A stretch of 64,000 nt of DNA from JAIBJN01 sp963775395. GTDB taxonomy: Bacteria > Actinomycetota > Thermoleophilia > Gaiellales > Gaiellaceae. The DNA lies in contig CAVZIX010000008.1 in NCBI GenBank assembly GCA_963775395.1, positions 128,305-192,304 on the forward strand. Reading direction: 5' to 3'. How positions within the stretch are numbered: the stretch's first letter is position 1; each line of letters starts with the position of its first letter. The translations under genes were made by a program, and so were the position numbers. Of this stretch, positions 9,011-16,195 are shown piece after piece. Below the pieces are notes generated by a model that saw only the letters and a program-made list of their open reading frames with translations, searched no databases and was not told the origin of the DNA.

Positions 9011-9016
9011 AGTCTA
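9011..9016 (-). promoter_or_regulatory. Putative -10 box of efp
   Basis: TAGACT on the minus strand, seven bases before the GTG start of efp. It fits the leaderless TANNNT pattern seen across the window. No convincing -35 is visible. Confidence 0.6.
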
Positions 9017-9020
9017 GTGG

Positions 9021-10079
9021 CTAGTGGATCGTGACCAGATCCTTCGTGAACGTCGTCAGCACCTCGGGCCCGTCCTCGCCGACGATGACCAGATCCTCGA
9101 TCCGGATGCCGCCCAGGCCGGCGAAGTAGACGCCCGGCTCGACAGTGACGACGTTCCCGGCGACGAGCATGTCCGTCGAGGACGGGCGCAGCACTGGAAG
9201 CTCGTGGACGTCCAGACCGAGGCCGTGGCCGAGGCCGTGGAGCACGGGCGCGAGGCCCGACGCCTCGATCTCGTCGCGCGCGATCGCGTCTAGCTCGGCC
9301 CCCGTCGCGCCGGGGCGAACCGCGGCCAGCGCGTTCTCCTGCGCCGAACGACAGAGGTCGTAGCCCTGCTGCAGCAGCTCGGGGAGCTCGCCCGTGGCGA
9401 ACGTGCGCGTGCAGTCCGAGCAGTAGCCGTCGACGAGGGCGCCGGCGTCGACGATCATCGTCTCGCCGGGCCCGATCTTTCGATCGCCCGGGTGGTGGTG
9501 CGGCAGCGCGGCATTCGGGCCGGCGCCGACGATGACGGGGAACGCCAGGCCGTCCGCGCCCTCGTCACGCAGCGTCTTCTCGAACCACCAGGCCACGTCT
9601 GCCTCGGTGCGGCCGACGACGGATTCCTGGGCCAGGCGCTCGTAGGCGGCGCTGGTGACGCGCGCGGCAGCCCGGATCGCGTCGAGCTCGGCGTTCTCCT
9701 TGACCGCACGAAGCCCGAGGACGACGCCCTTGGCCGGCACGAGCGTCGAGCCGTTCGCCGAGAGCGCACCGTGGGCGGCGACGGTGACGAAGTCCGCCTC
9801 GAAGGCGATCGGCGAGGAGGCCAGCTCGCCCAGGCGCGTTCCGAGAAACCCGAAGATGTCGCGGTCGGCCTCGATGAGTTCCACACCGTCGAGCTTTCGG
9901 GCCGCCTCGGCGTAGCGGCCGTCGGTGGCGACGAGGACGCGGTCGCCGTCGACGAGGACGGCGGCGTTCGAGCTGTCGAAGCCCGTGAGATAGCGGACGT
10001 TGGTGGAGTTCGTGGCGAGAAACGTGGCCGCGCCGAGCGAGCCCAGCTCCCCCCGCAGCCGTGCGATGCGGTCGTTCAT
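9021..10079 (-). CDS. M24-family aminopeptidase (Xaa-Pro type)
   Basis: This 352-residue metallopeptidase cleaves N-terminal residues preceding proline. A creatinase-like N-terminal domain (to about 120) precedes the pita-bread catalytic domain. Metal ligands are seen in VDAGALVDGYCSDCTRTF (two Asp), GHGLGLDVHE (His), TVEPGVYFAGLGG (Glu) and the terminal GIRIEDLV (Glu). Its ATG overlaps the aroQ stop by four bases, and it ends close to the efp promoter. Whether it is PepP or PepQ-like cannot be settled. Confidence 0.9.
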   Translation of the reverse strand: MNDRIARLRGELGSLGAATFLATNSTNVRYLTGFDSSNAAVLVDGDRVLVATDGRYAEAARKLDGVELIEADRDIFGFLGTRLGELASSPIAFEADFVTVAAHGALSANGSTLVPAKGVVLGLRAVKENAELDAIRAAARVTSAAYERLAQESVVGRTEADVAWWFEKTLRDEGADGLAFPVIVGAGPNAALPHHHPGDRKIGPGETMIVDAGALVDGYCSDCTRTFATGELPELLQQGYDLCRSAQENALAAVRPGATGAELDAIARDEIEASGLAPVLHGLGHGLGLDVHELPVLRPSSTDMLVAGNVVTVEPGVYFAGLGGIRIEDLVIVGEDGPEVLTTFTKDLVTIH

Positions 10080-10504
10080 CCCTGCTCCTTGAGATAGATG
10101 AGTGCTTCCTTGTAGCCGTCAGGGCCCTTGCCGACGATGCGATGGGCGACGACGTCGGTGATGACCGAGTGCCGCCGCCAGTCCTCGCGCTCGTCGATGT
10201 TGGAGAGATGAACCTCCACCACCGGGGCGCCGCAGAGCTCGAGCGCGTCCCTGATCGCGTAGCTGTAGTGGCTCCAGGCGCCCGGGTTGACGATGAGCCC
10301 GTTCGCCCACCGCGTGGAGTCGTGGCACCACTCGACGAACTGGCCCTCGTGGTTCGTCTGGAAGCAGCGCGCGCTGAACTCGAGCTCGCGCGCCCACCCG
10401 TAGATGCGCGTCTCCAGCTCGCCGTAGCTGAGGCCGCCGTAGAGCTCCGGGTCTCGCTGGGCGAGCACGTCGAGATTGACGCCGTTGAGGACGGCCACCT
10501 GCAT
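10076..10504 (-). CDS. aroQ: Type II 3-dehydroquinate dehydratase
   Basis: AroQ dehydrates 3-dehydroquinate in the shikimate pathway. It has 142 residues, normal for the dodecameric type II enzyme. Motifs include LNGVNLDVLAQRDPELYG with R17 and catalytic Y22, the IVNPGAWSHYSYAIRDAL block, and catalytic H99 in VEVHLSNI. It lies just downstream of the aroKB gene but has its own TAGACT box seven bases before the ATG. Confidence 0.95.
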   Translation of the reverse strand: MQVAVLNGVNLDVLAQRDPELYGGLSYGELETRIYGWARELEFSARCFQTNHEGQFVEWCHDSTRWANGLIVNPGAWSHYSYAIRDALELCGAPVVEVHLSNIDEREDWRRHSVITDVVAHRIVGKGPDGYKEALIYLKEQG

Positions 10505-10511
10505 GGCGGCG

Positions 10512-10517
10512 AGTCTA
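10512..10517 (-). promoter_or_regulatory. Putative -10 box of aroQ
   Basis: TAGACT on the minus strand, ending seven bases before the aroQ ATG. It overlaps the end of the aroKB gene (the stop codon is at 10515-10517), so aroQ can be read both from the aro operon and from this internal leaderless promoter. Confidence 0.6.
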
Positions 10518-11888
10518 CTGCCGTATGAGCGCCGCCAGCGCGGCGCGGGCCTCGCCGTCCGGGACCGTGGTCACCACGGGCTTCCCGGGCGCTTCGAGGA
10601 GGACGAAGACGCCTTTGCCCTTCTTGTCCCGCTTGAGCGCGGCCCAGGCCGTGTCGAGGTCGGCCTCGACCGGTTCGGGGCACAGGATCTCTTCCACCAC
10701 GTCCGTCGGCTGACCCGAGATGCGGAGGGCAGCGAGGAGCCCGAGCGCGACCGCCTCGCCGTGAGAGACGGCGTAGTCGGAGCCGGCCTCGAGCGCGTGC
10801 GCGAACGTGTGCCCGAGGTTGAGCCAGGCGCGCCGGCCCTCGGTCTCGTACGGGTCGGAGAGGACGACGGCGGCCTTATACGTCGGCGCAGGCGTGGATC
10901 ATGTCCACCTCCTGGAAGCTTCCAGACGTCGTGGCCGGCGAGAAGGCCGGTCTTCACCACCTCTGCCATGCCCGCGCGCCGCTCCTTCGTCGGGGAGCGT
11001 GACGAGGACGCTCGGATTGATGCCGACCGACTCCGGGAAGTGGAACGCGCCGGCGAGGTTCTTCCCGTCGGGAGTGTTGATCCCCGTCTTGCCGCCGATC
11101 GCGGCGTCCACCTGGCCGTGAGCGTCGTCGGGCACGGCGATCCAGCGGATCCCGCGCAGGTACGTCGCGGCGACGAAGCCTGCGAGATCCGTCGTCGAGC
11201 CGCCGCCGAGCGCGACGATCGTGCCGTCGCGGCCGAGTGTGAGCTCGCGCCAGAGCCGCTCCACGACGGCCAGCGACTTGGCCGCCTCGCCTGGCAGGGA
11301 CGGTGAGCACCGGCCGGTCAGACGCCGGCGGATGGAGCCGAAGCACGCGCTCGTCCGCCACGACGACTGCAGGGCCGCTCGTGCTGATCCCGCCCGGAAC
11401 CGTGATGCGAAGGGCAGCGAGAAGGACGTCCTCGACGCTCGCCGCGGAGGCGTCTGCCGCCTCGGCGTAGACGGTCTGCCGGGCTTCGTAGAGCTTGCGG
11501 AAGTCCGCCTCGCGTTTCGCCGAGCGGCCGGTCGGAGCCGCGAACGCGCTTCCAGGCCATCTCGACGCCGACGTCGAGGTACACGGTGAAGGCGCGGCGC
11601 GCTCAGCCGCTCGCGGCTGAGCGGCGACAGCACGGCGCCGCCGCCGAGCGCGATGACCGCGTCGGGGCCGGCGAGCGCCTCTGCGAGCGTCTCCTCCTCG
11701 AGGCGGCGAAACTCGGCCTCTCCCCGCTTCTCGAAGAGCTCCGGGATCGGTCCGTGACGCTTCTCGATCAGCCGGTCGAGGTCGACGAACGGCCGTGCCG
11801 TCAGCGCGGCCACGCGGGAGCCGACCGTCGACTTCCCGGCGCCCATGAACCCCGAGATCGCGAGGTGGCGGCCTAGGGCGCCGACCAC
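10515..11888 (-). pseudogene. aroKB: Bifunctional shikimate kinase / 3-dehydroquinate synthase, disrupted by eight indels
   Basis: One reading frame would encode AroK (P-loop GFMGAGKST, then DRLIEKRHG, GGGAVL, GSDRPL) joined without a stop to AroB (GGGSTTDLAGF, GGKTGIN, GMAEVVKTGLL, LNLGHTFAHALE). As given it is broken by single-base insertions near 10883, 10912, 10985, 11129, 11292, 11521 and 11591 and a deletion at 11113/11114. The pair at 11129/11113 converts the expected VPTTLTAQVD into VPDDAHGQVD. Removing the net six extra bases gives exactly 456 codons. The GTG at 11888 overlaps the aroC end. Flanking aro genes are intact, so sequencing error is at least as likely as true decay. Confidence 0.88.
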
Positions 11889-12952
11889 GAGATGCGCTCC
11901 ACGTACGCGCGCCAGGCACCCACGAAGTCGTCGAGCGCGTCGCCGCCGAACTTCTCCTTCGCGGCGCGGGCCAGCTCGAACGCGACGCACGCCTCGGCGA
12001 CGACGGCAAGGGCCTCGACGGCTGCGACGTCGGAGCGCTCGACGAGCGCCTGCGCGGGCTCGCCCGTCTCGAGGTCGGCCGACCGCAGCGGCTTCATCAG
12101 CGTCGGCAGCGGCTTCATGGCGGCGCGCACGACGATCTCCTCGCCGTTGGAGATGCCGGCCTCGATCCCGCCCGCGCGGTTCGTCTTCCGCCGGTAGCCG
12201 GCCTCGTCGCGGAAGATCTCGTCGTGGGCCTCGGAGCCGCGGAGTGCCGCGAGCCCGAACCCGTCGCCGATCTCGACGCCCTTGACCGCCTGCGTGCCCA
12301 TGAGCGTCCAGGCCAGGCGGGCGTCGAGGCGGTCCTCCTTCGTTGCGTAGGAGCCGAGGCCCGGCGGGACACCTCGCCCGCGAACCTCCACGATCCCTCC
12401 GACCGTGTCGCGATCGGCCCGCGCGTCGTCGATCTTCTGCTCCAGCTGCTCGGTGACGACGCTGCTCGCGACCTCGATGCCGATCTCGCGCAGGAGCGCC
12501 TTGGCCGCGCCTCCCGCAGCGACGATCGCCGCCGTGTGCCGCGCGCTGGCGCGCTCGAGGGCGTCTCGCACGTCGGAGAGGCCGTACTTCATGACGCCTG
12601 CGAGGTCGGCGTGCCCCGGGCGCGGGAGCGTGACCGCCTCCTTGCCCTTCCCCGTCGGCTCTCCCTCGGGCGGCCACGGGCTCATCCCCCACGTCCAGTT
12701 CTTGTGGTCGCGGTTGCGGACGACGAGCGCGAGCGGCGTCCCCAGCGTCCTGCCGTGGCGAAGCCCCGCGAGCACCTCGACCTCGTCCGTCTCGATCTGC
12801 TGGCGCGGGCTGCGCCCGTAGCCCTGTTGCCGGCGGCGGAGGTCGTCCTCGATCGCGGCGCGGTCGAGCTCGAGGCCTGCCGGGAGGCCGGTGACGATCG
12901 CGACGAGCGCGGGCCCGTGCGACTCGCCGGCGGTGGTCAGGGTGAGAGCCAC
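11873..12952 (-). CDS. aroC: Chorismate synthase
   Basis: AroC makes chorismate from EPSP using reduced FMN. It is 359 residues with the N-terminal TAGESHG motif, RRQQGYGRSPRQ, the RPGHADLAGVMKYG block and GSEAHDEI. It is followed by aroKB (overlap 16 bases) and then aroQ, so three shikimate steps are encoded together. A TAGGCT box lies six bases before the GTG start, and a perfect palindrome sits about 60 bases further upstream. Confidence 0.96.
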   Translation of the reverse strand: MALTLTTAGESHGPALVAIVTGLPAGLELDRAAIEDDLRRRQQGYGRSPRQQIETDEVEVLAGLRHGRTLGTPLALVVRNRDHKNWTWGMSPWPPEGEPTGKGKEAVTLPRPGHADLAGVMKYGLSDVRDALERASARHTAAIVAAGGAAKALLREIGIEVASSVVTEQLEQKIDDARADRDTVGGIVEVRGRGVPPGLGSYATKEDRLDARLAWTLMGTQAVKGVEIGDGFGLAALRGSEAHDEIFRDEAGYRRKTNRAGGIEAGISNGEEIVVRAAMKPLPTLMKPLRSADLETGEPAQALVERSDVAAVEALAVVAEACVAFELARAAKEKFGGDALDDFVGAWRAYVERISWSAP

Positions 12953-12958
12953 GGGGAA

Positions 12959-12964
12959 AGCCTA
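12959..12964 (-). promoter_or_regulatory. Putative -10 box of aroC operon
   Basis: TAGGCT on the minus strand, six bases before the aroC GTG, implying a leaderless aroC-aroKB-aroQ message. Confidence 0.6.
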
Positions 12965-13009
12965 CGGCGCGCCCAGGCCGAAATGCCCTGGCGCCACGAA
13001 GATCCTCCC

Positions 13010-13028
13010 AAGTAACACTGTGTTACTT
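13010..13028. promoter_or_regulatory. Perfect 9-bp-arm palindrome upstream of aroC
   Basis: AAGTAACAC and GTGTTACTT flank a single central T. It is AT-rich compared with its surroundings, overlaps the aroE stop codon, and is centred about 67 bases upstream of the aroC start. A one-base loop cannot form a good RNA hairpin, so a dimeric regulator site (TetR/GntR-like geometry) is the better reading. The regulator is unknown. Confidence 0.55.
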
Positions 13029-13835
13029 GCGCTCTCGGACTGCCGCCTGCATGACCTCGACCGGGGCGGCCACGCCCGTCCAGCGCTCGAACGACGCCGC
13101 TCCCTGGGCGACCAGGACGTCGAGCCCGTCGACTACACGGTCGCAGCCGGCCTCCCGGGCAGCCGCGATGAGCGCGGTCTCGCTCCCGTCGGGCTTGTAG
13201 GCCATGTCCACGACCTGCCGGACGCCGCCCAGGTCGACGAGCAGCTCGTCGCGAACCGGGGTCGCGTTGAGGACGAGGTCGGCGTCGCCCGCCGACGGTG
13301 GCCACGCGTCGTCGGCCTCGACCGAGCGGTCGGGCGCCAGGCCGCGCAGGCGGGCGCCGAGCGCGTGCGCCTTCTCGGGCGACCGTGCTCCGACCCGGAG
13401 GGAGGCGCAGCCTGCGTCCACGAGCGCGGTCGCGACGGCCTGCGCCGCGCCGCCGGCGCCGAGGACGAGCACCCGCGCGCCCTCGGCCTCGACCGCGCCC
13501 GTCACCGCGAGCCCGTCGGTGCTCGAGCCCAGAACCCGTCCCTCGCGGATCACGAGCGTGTTGACGGACCCGCCCCGCGACGCGACCTGGTCGAGCTCGT
13601 CGCAGAACGCGAGCACGCCGGTCTTGTGCGGGATCGTGACGTTCGCTCCCTGGAACCCGAGCGCGACGAGGCCCGCGACGGCGGCCTCGAGACGTTCCGG
13701 CTCGACGGGCAGCGCGACATAGGCCCAGTCGAGCCCGGCCTCCTGGAAGGCGGCGTTCTGCATCGGCGGCGAGAGCGAGTCTCGAAGCGGGTGGCGAAGC
13801 AGTCCGACGAGCCTGGTCTCGCCGCCTATCCGCAC
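13023..13835 (-). CDS. aroE: Shikimate dehydrogenase
   Basis: AroE reduces 3-dehydroshikimate with NADPH. It has 270 residues. The substrate site RHPLRDSLSPPMQNAAF (about 14-30), catalytic K71 in NVTIPHK and D107 in SSTDG are all present. The NADP-binding glycine loop VLVLGAGGAAQAVA begins near residue 121. It overlaps mltG by 10 bases and is the last gene of a ruvX-mltG-aroE run. The stop codon is embedded in the palindrome described separately. Confidence 0.95.
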   Translation of the reverse strand: MRIGGETRLVGLLRHPLRDSLSPPMQNAAFQEAGLDWAYVALPVEPERLEAAVAGLVALGFQGANVTIPHKTGVLAFCDELDQVASRGGSVNTLVIREGRVLGSSTDGLAVTGAVEAEGARVLVLGAGGAAQAVATALVDAGCASLRVGARSPEKAHALGARLRGLAPDRSVEADDAWPPSAGDADLVLNATPVRDELLVDLGGVRQVVDMAYKPDGSETALIAAAREAGCDRVVDGLDVLVAQGAASFERWTGVAAPVEVMQAAVRERK

Positions 13836-14755
13836 TGGAGGCCTGCGCGCGGGTAGTTGTCGAACTCCTCCTGGCTCGCCGTGAAGAAGTGGCTGCGACA
13901 GTCGGCCTTGCGCACGAAGTAGAGGAGGTCGACCTCGGCCGGGTGCGCCGCCGCCTGGATGGATGCGAGCCCCGGGTTCGCGATCGGCGTCGGCGGAAGG
14001 CCCGGAAGCTTGCGCGTGTTGTAGGGGTTGTCGGAGTCGAGCTGGCTCTGGAGGATCGGCTCCGTGGGCGGGATGTCGAAGCCGTAGCGGACGGTCGCGT
14101 CGATCCCGAGCGGCATCTGTCTGCTTAGGCGGTTGTAGATGACCGCCGCGACGAGCGGACGCTCGCGCGGCACCTGCACCTCCTTCTCCACCATCGAGGC
14201 GATGATGAGCACGTCGTAGGGCGTGAGGTTCTTCGAGCGCGCGTACTTCATGTCGATCTGGCTCCAGGCCCGTTCGAAGGCCGCGAGCTGGTCGTCGACG
14301 AGCTGCGCCGAGGTCGTGTCCTCGTTGAAGTCGTAGGTGGCCGGGAAGAGAAAGCCTTCGAGGTTCGGTGCATCCGCGTTCTTGAAGTCCGCGGGCAGCT
14401 TCGCGACCTGCTCGGTGGCCGCCAGGTAGGCCTTCGGGCGCAGCGACGGGGAGATCCCGCGCTCGTCGCGCGCGATCTTGTTGACGGCCGCGATGCGCGC
14501 CGCCATCTGCTTCCGCGTGAACCCCTCCGGGAAGATGATGCGCAGGACGGGCTTGGCCGGCGCCGTGTCGAGCGCGCTCGTGTCCACCTCAGACGAGCCG
14601 CCGGCTTCCGATCCGAAACCGACCCCGGCGACGGCCCAGGCGATCGCGGCGAGCAGGCCGAAGCCGACCAGCACGCCGATCAACGCTGCGACCCGACCAC
14701 CACCGCGCCTCCGGCGGTAGTCGCGCCTCACGCGGGGCGGCTGCTGGCCTTCCAC
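13826..14755 (-). CDS. mltG: Endolytic murein transglycosylase MltG
   Basis: MltG cleaves nascent peptidoglycan at the membrane. The 309-residue protein has a basic N-terminus, one membrane helix at about 22-45, then the YceG domain with NLEGFLFPATYDF (about 131-143) and the catalytic glutamate E190 in IIASMVEKEV. The C-terminal PIANPGLASIQAAAHP block is typical. It overlaps ruvX by 28 bases, a common pairing (ruvX-mltG-aroE) in actinobacteria. Confidence 0.95.
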   Translation of the reverse strand: MEGQQPPRVRRDYRRRRGGGRVAALIGVLVGFGLLAAIAWAVAGVGFGSEAGGSSEVDTSALDTAPAKPVLRIIFPEGFTRKQMAARIAAVNKIARDERGISPSLRPKAYLAATEQVAKLPADFKNADAPNLEGFLFPATYDFNEDTTSAQLVDDQLAAFERAWSQIDMKYARSKNLTPYDVLIIASMVEKEVQVPRERPLVAAVIYNRLSRQMPLGIDATVRYGFDIPPTEPILQSQLDSDNPYNTRKLPGLPPTPIANPGLASIQAAAHPAEVDLLYFVRKADCRSHFFTASQEEFDNYPRAGLQCG

Positions 14756-15129
14756 TGCAGGTAGCTCGTGAGCAGGTGCGCGGCGGCGACGGCGTCCTCC
14801 CCGGCCCGCGTGTCGCCGCTGCTTCGCGCGAGCGCGGTCGTGAAGCGCTCGTCGAAGGTCTCGACCGGTAGATCGGTCGCCTCCCGGAGCCGGTCAACGA
14901 AACGCTCGGTCTCGATCGCCTGCGCTCCCAGCTCGCCGCGCAGCGTCACCGGCAGGCCGACGACGATGCGCTCAACGCCCTCGCGCTCCGCGAGCTCGAC
15001 CAGCCGGGCGATGCCGGCCTCGGACGCGGCGCGCTCGACGATCTCGAGCGGCCGGGCGACCGTGCCGGTCGGATCGGACACGGCCACGCCGGTCCGTGCG
15101 GAGCCGTAGTCGAGGGCCAAGACCTTCAC
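14728..15129 (-). CDS. ruvX: Holliday junction resolvase / pre-16S rRNA nuclease RuvX (YqgF)
   Basis: This is a 133-residue RNase H-fold protein with LALDYGSARTGVAVSD at the N-terminus, the VVGLPVTL strand, the DERFTTALA acidic motif and a final conserved Asp in AGEDAVAAAHLL. It lies next to mltG and downstream of alaS, as in many genomes. The GTG start at 15129 follows a TAGAAT box by nine bases. The in vivo role in actinobacteria is more likely rRNA processing or repair than junction resolution. Confidence 0.92.
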   Translation of the reverse strand: MKVLALDYGSARTGVAVSDPTGTVARPLEIVERAASEAGIARLVELAEREGVERIVVGLPVTLRGELGAQAIETERFVDRLREATDLPVETFDERFTTALARSSGDTRAGEDAVAAAHLLTSYLQWKASSRPA

Positions 15130-15138
15130 CGACGCGCG

Positions 15139-15144
15139 ATTCTA
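15139..15144 (-). promoter_or_regulatory. Putative -10 box of ruvX-mltG-aroE
   Basis: TAGAAT on the minus strand, nine bases before the ruvX GTG start, again leaving no room for a ribosome binding site. Confidence 0.6.
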
Positions 15145-15161
15145 GTTCGAGGCAAAGACGC

Positions 15162-15521
15162 CTATGCAGCCTTACCGGCTACAGCGTCGACGATCTCGTC
15201 CGGGTCCCCGCCCTTGGGGACGAAGCGGTCGGCGCCGAGGGCGAGCGCCTGCGAGACGAGGCGGTCGTTGTCGAAGCCCGAGAGAACGACGATCCGCGCC
15301 TCAGGGGCGACGCGCCTGATCTCGGGCAGTGCCTCGAGCCCGTCCATCACCGGCATGGAGAGGTCGAGCACGACGACGTCGGGCTGGAGGCGCTCCGCGT
15401 CGGCTACTGCCTCGCGGCCGTTCGCGGCCTCGCTCACGACCTCGTTTCCCTCGAGCTCGAGAACGATCCTGACGAGCTCTCGGATCTGCGGGGAGTCGTC
15501 GCAGACCAGGACGCGCGTCAC
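15162..15521 (-). CDS. Single-domain response regulator (CheY-like)
   Basis: A 119-residue receiver domain with no output domain. The acidic pocket (CDDS), phosphoacceptor Asp in VVVLDLSMPVMDG, the conserved Ser in VVLSGF and the Lys in FVPKGG are all present, so it should be phosphorylatable. The GTG start overlaps the stop of the PAS protein gene (GTGA). It is therefore the probable partner of that degenerate kinase, and both sit in the alaS transcription unit. Confidence 0.88.
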   Translation of the reverse strand: MTRVLVCDDSPQIRELVRIVLELEGNEVVSEAANGREAVADAERLQPDVVVLDLSMPVMDGLEALPEIRRVAPEARIVVLSGFDNDRLVSQALALGADRFVPKGGDPDEIVDAVAGKAA

Positions 15522-16195
15522 TCCCGGGCCGCCGGGTCTCGCCGCCTGAGCCCGCCGGGCCGCAGAGCGTTCTCCTCCGTGTCGCCGGCGAGCAGGTCGT
15601 TCACGACCCTGCGCGCCGCGACGAGCGCGTTCGTGAGGGCCTCCCGGACGTCGTCCAGTCGCTCGAGGTCGAGCGCCATCCGCGCGGCGCTGACGCTCTG
15701 GACGACGTCGTCGTTGATCTCGAGCGCACGGCGCTGATTGGCCGCCTCGCCCAGCTTGAGATCGGTGATGTCGGCGAAGACCGCGACCGCGCCGAGGAGC
15801 AGGCCGTCTTCCTCCACGAGCGGCGCGGCGCTGCCGAGGAGCCAGCCGTCGGTGTCGTCGAAGCGGCGGATGTGAAACTCCTCCGGCCCGACGACCTCGC
15901 GCGATTCCAGGCAGCGCGCCATGGCCCAGTCGTGGCCCTCGAACGGTCGCCCGTCCGGGTGGAACCCGCGATAGCGGCTCCACTCGTTCACGTTCTCGGC
16001 GGTCGCGCTGCCCGCCCAGATGCGCTCTGCCGCCTCGTTCTGGAGGACGAGCCGACCCTGGGAGTCGCTCATGATCACGCCGTGCGGGCTCTGCTCGAGG
16101 ACGATGTCGAGCAGGCGCCGGTCGCGCGCTCCGATCAGCCTCAGGCGCTCGTTCTCCCGCCTCAGGGCCTCGAGCTCGGCCTCATGCGAGTGCAT
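15518..16195 (-). CDS. PAS sensor with degenerate kinase dimerisation segment
   Basis: A 225-residue protein with an N-terminal coiled coil (residues 1-30), a PAS domain at about 30-155 (LEQSPHGVIMSDSQGRLVLQNEAAERIW ... VFADITDLK) and a C-terminal helical segment resembling the HisKA_3 dimerisation helix. In that segment the usual phospho-His position reads LEINDDVVQ, with Asn in place of His, and no ATPase domain follows. It therefore cannot be an ordinary histidine kinase. It is coupled to the downstream response regulator and starts 14 bases inside the alaS end. Confidence 0.75.
   Translation of the reverse strand: MHSHEAELEALRRENERLRLIGARDRRLLDIVLEQSPHGVIMSDSQGRLVLQNEAAERIWAGSATAENVNEWSRYRGFHPDGRPFEGHDWAMARCLESREVVGPEEFHIRRFDDTDGWLLGSAAPLVEEDGLLLGAVAVFADITDLKLGEAANQRRALEINDDVVQSVSAARMALDLERLDDVREALTNALVAARRVVNDLLAGDTEENALRPGGLRRRDPAARE

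Noticed and set aside
13010..13028. Reading the aroC-upstream palindrome as a terminator
   Set aside because: A one-base loop, AT-rich arms and no T-tract make a hairpin terminator unlikely.
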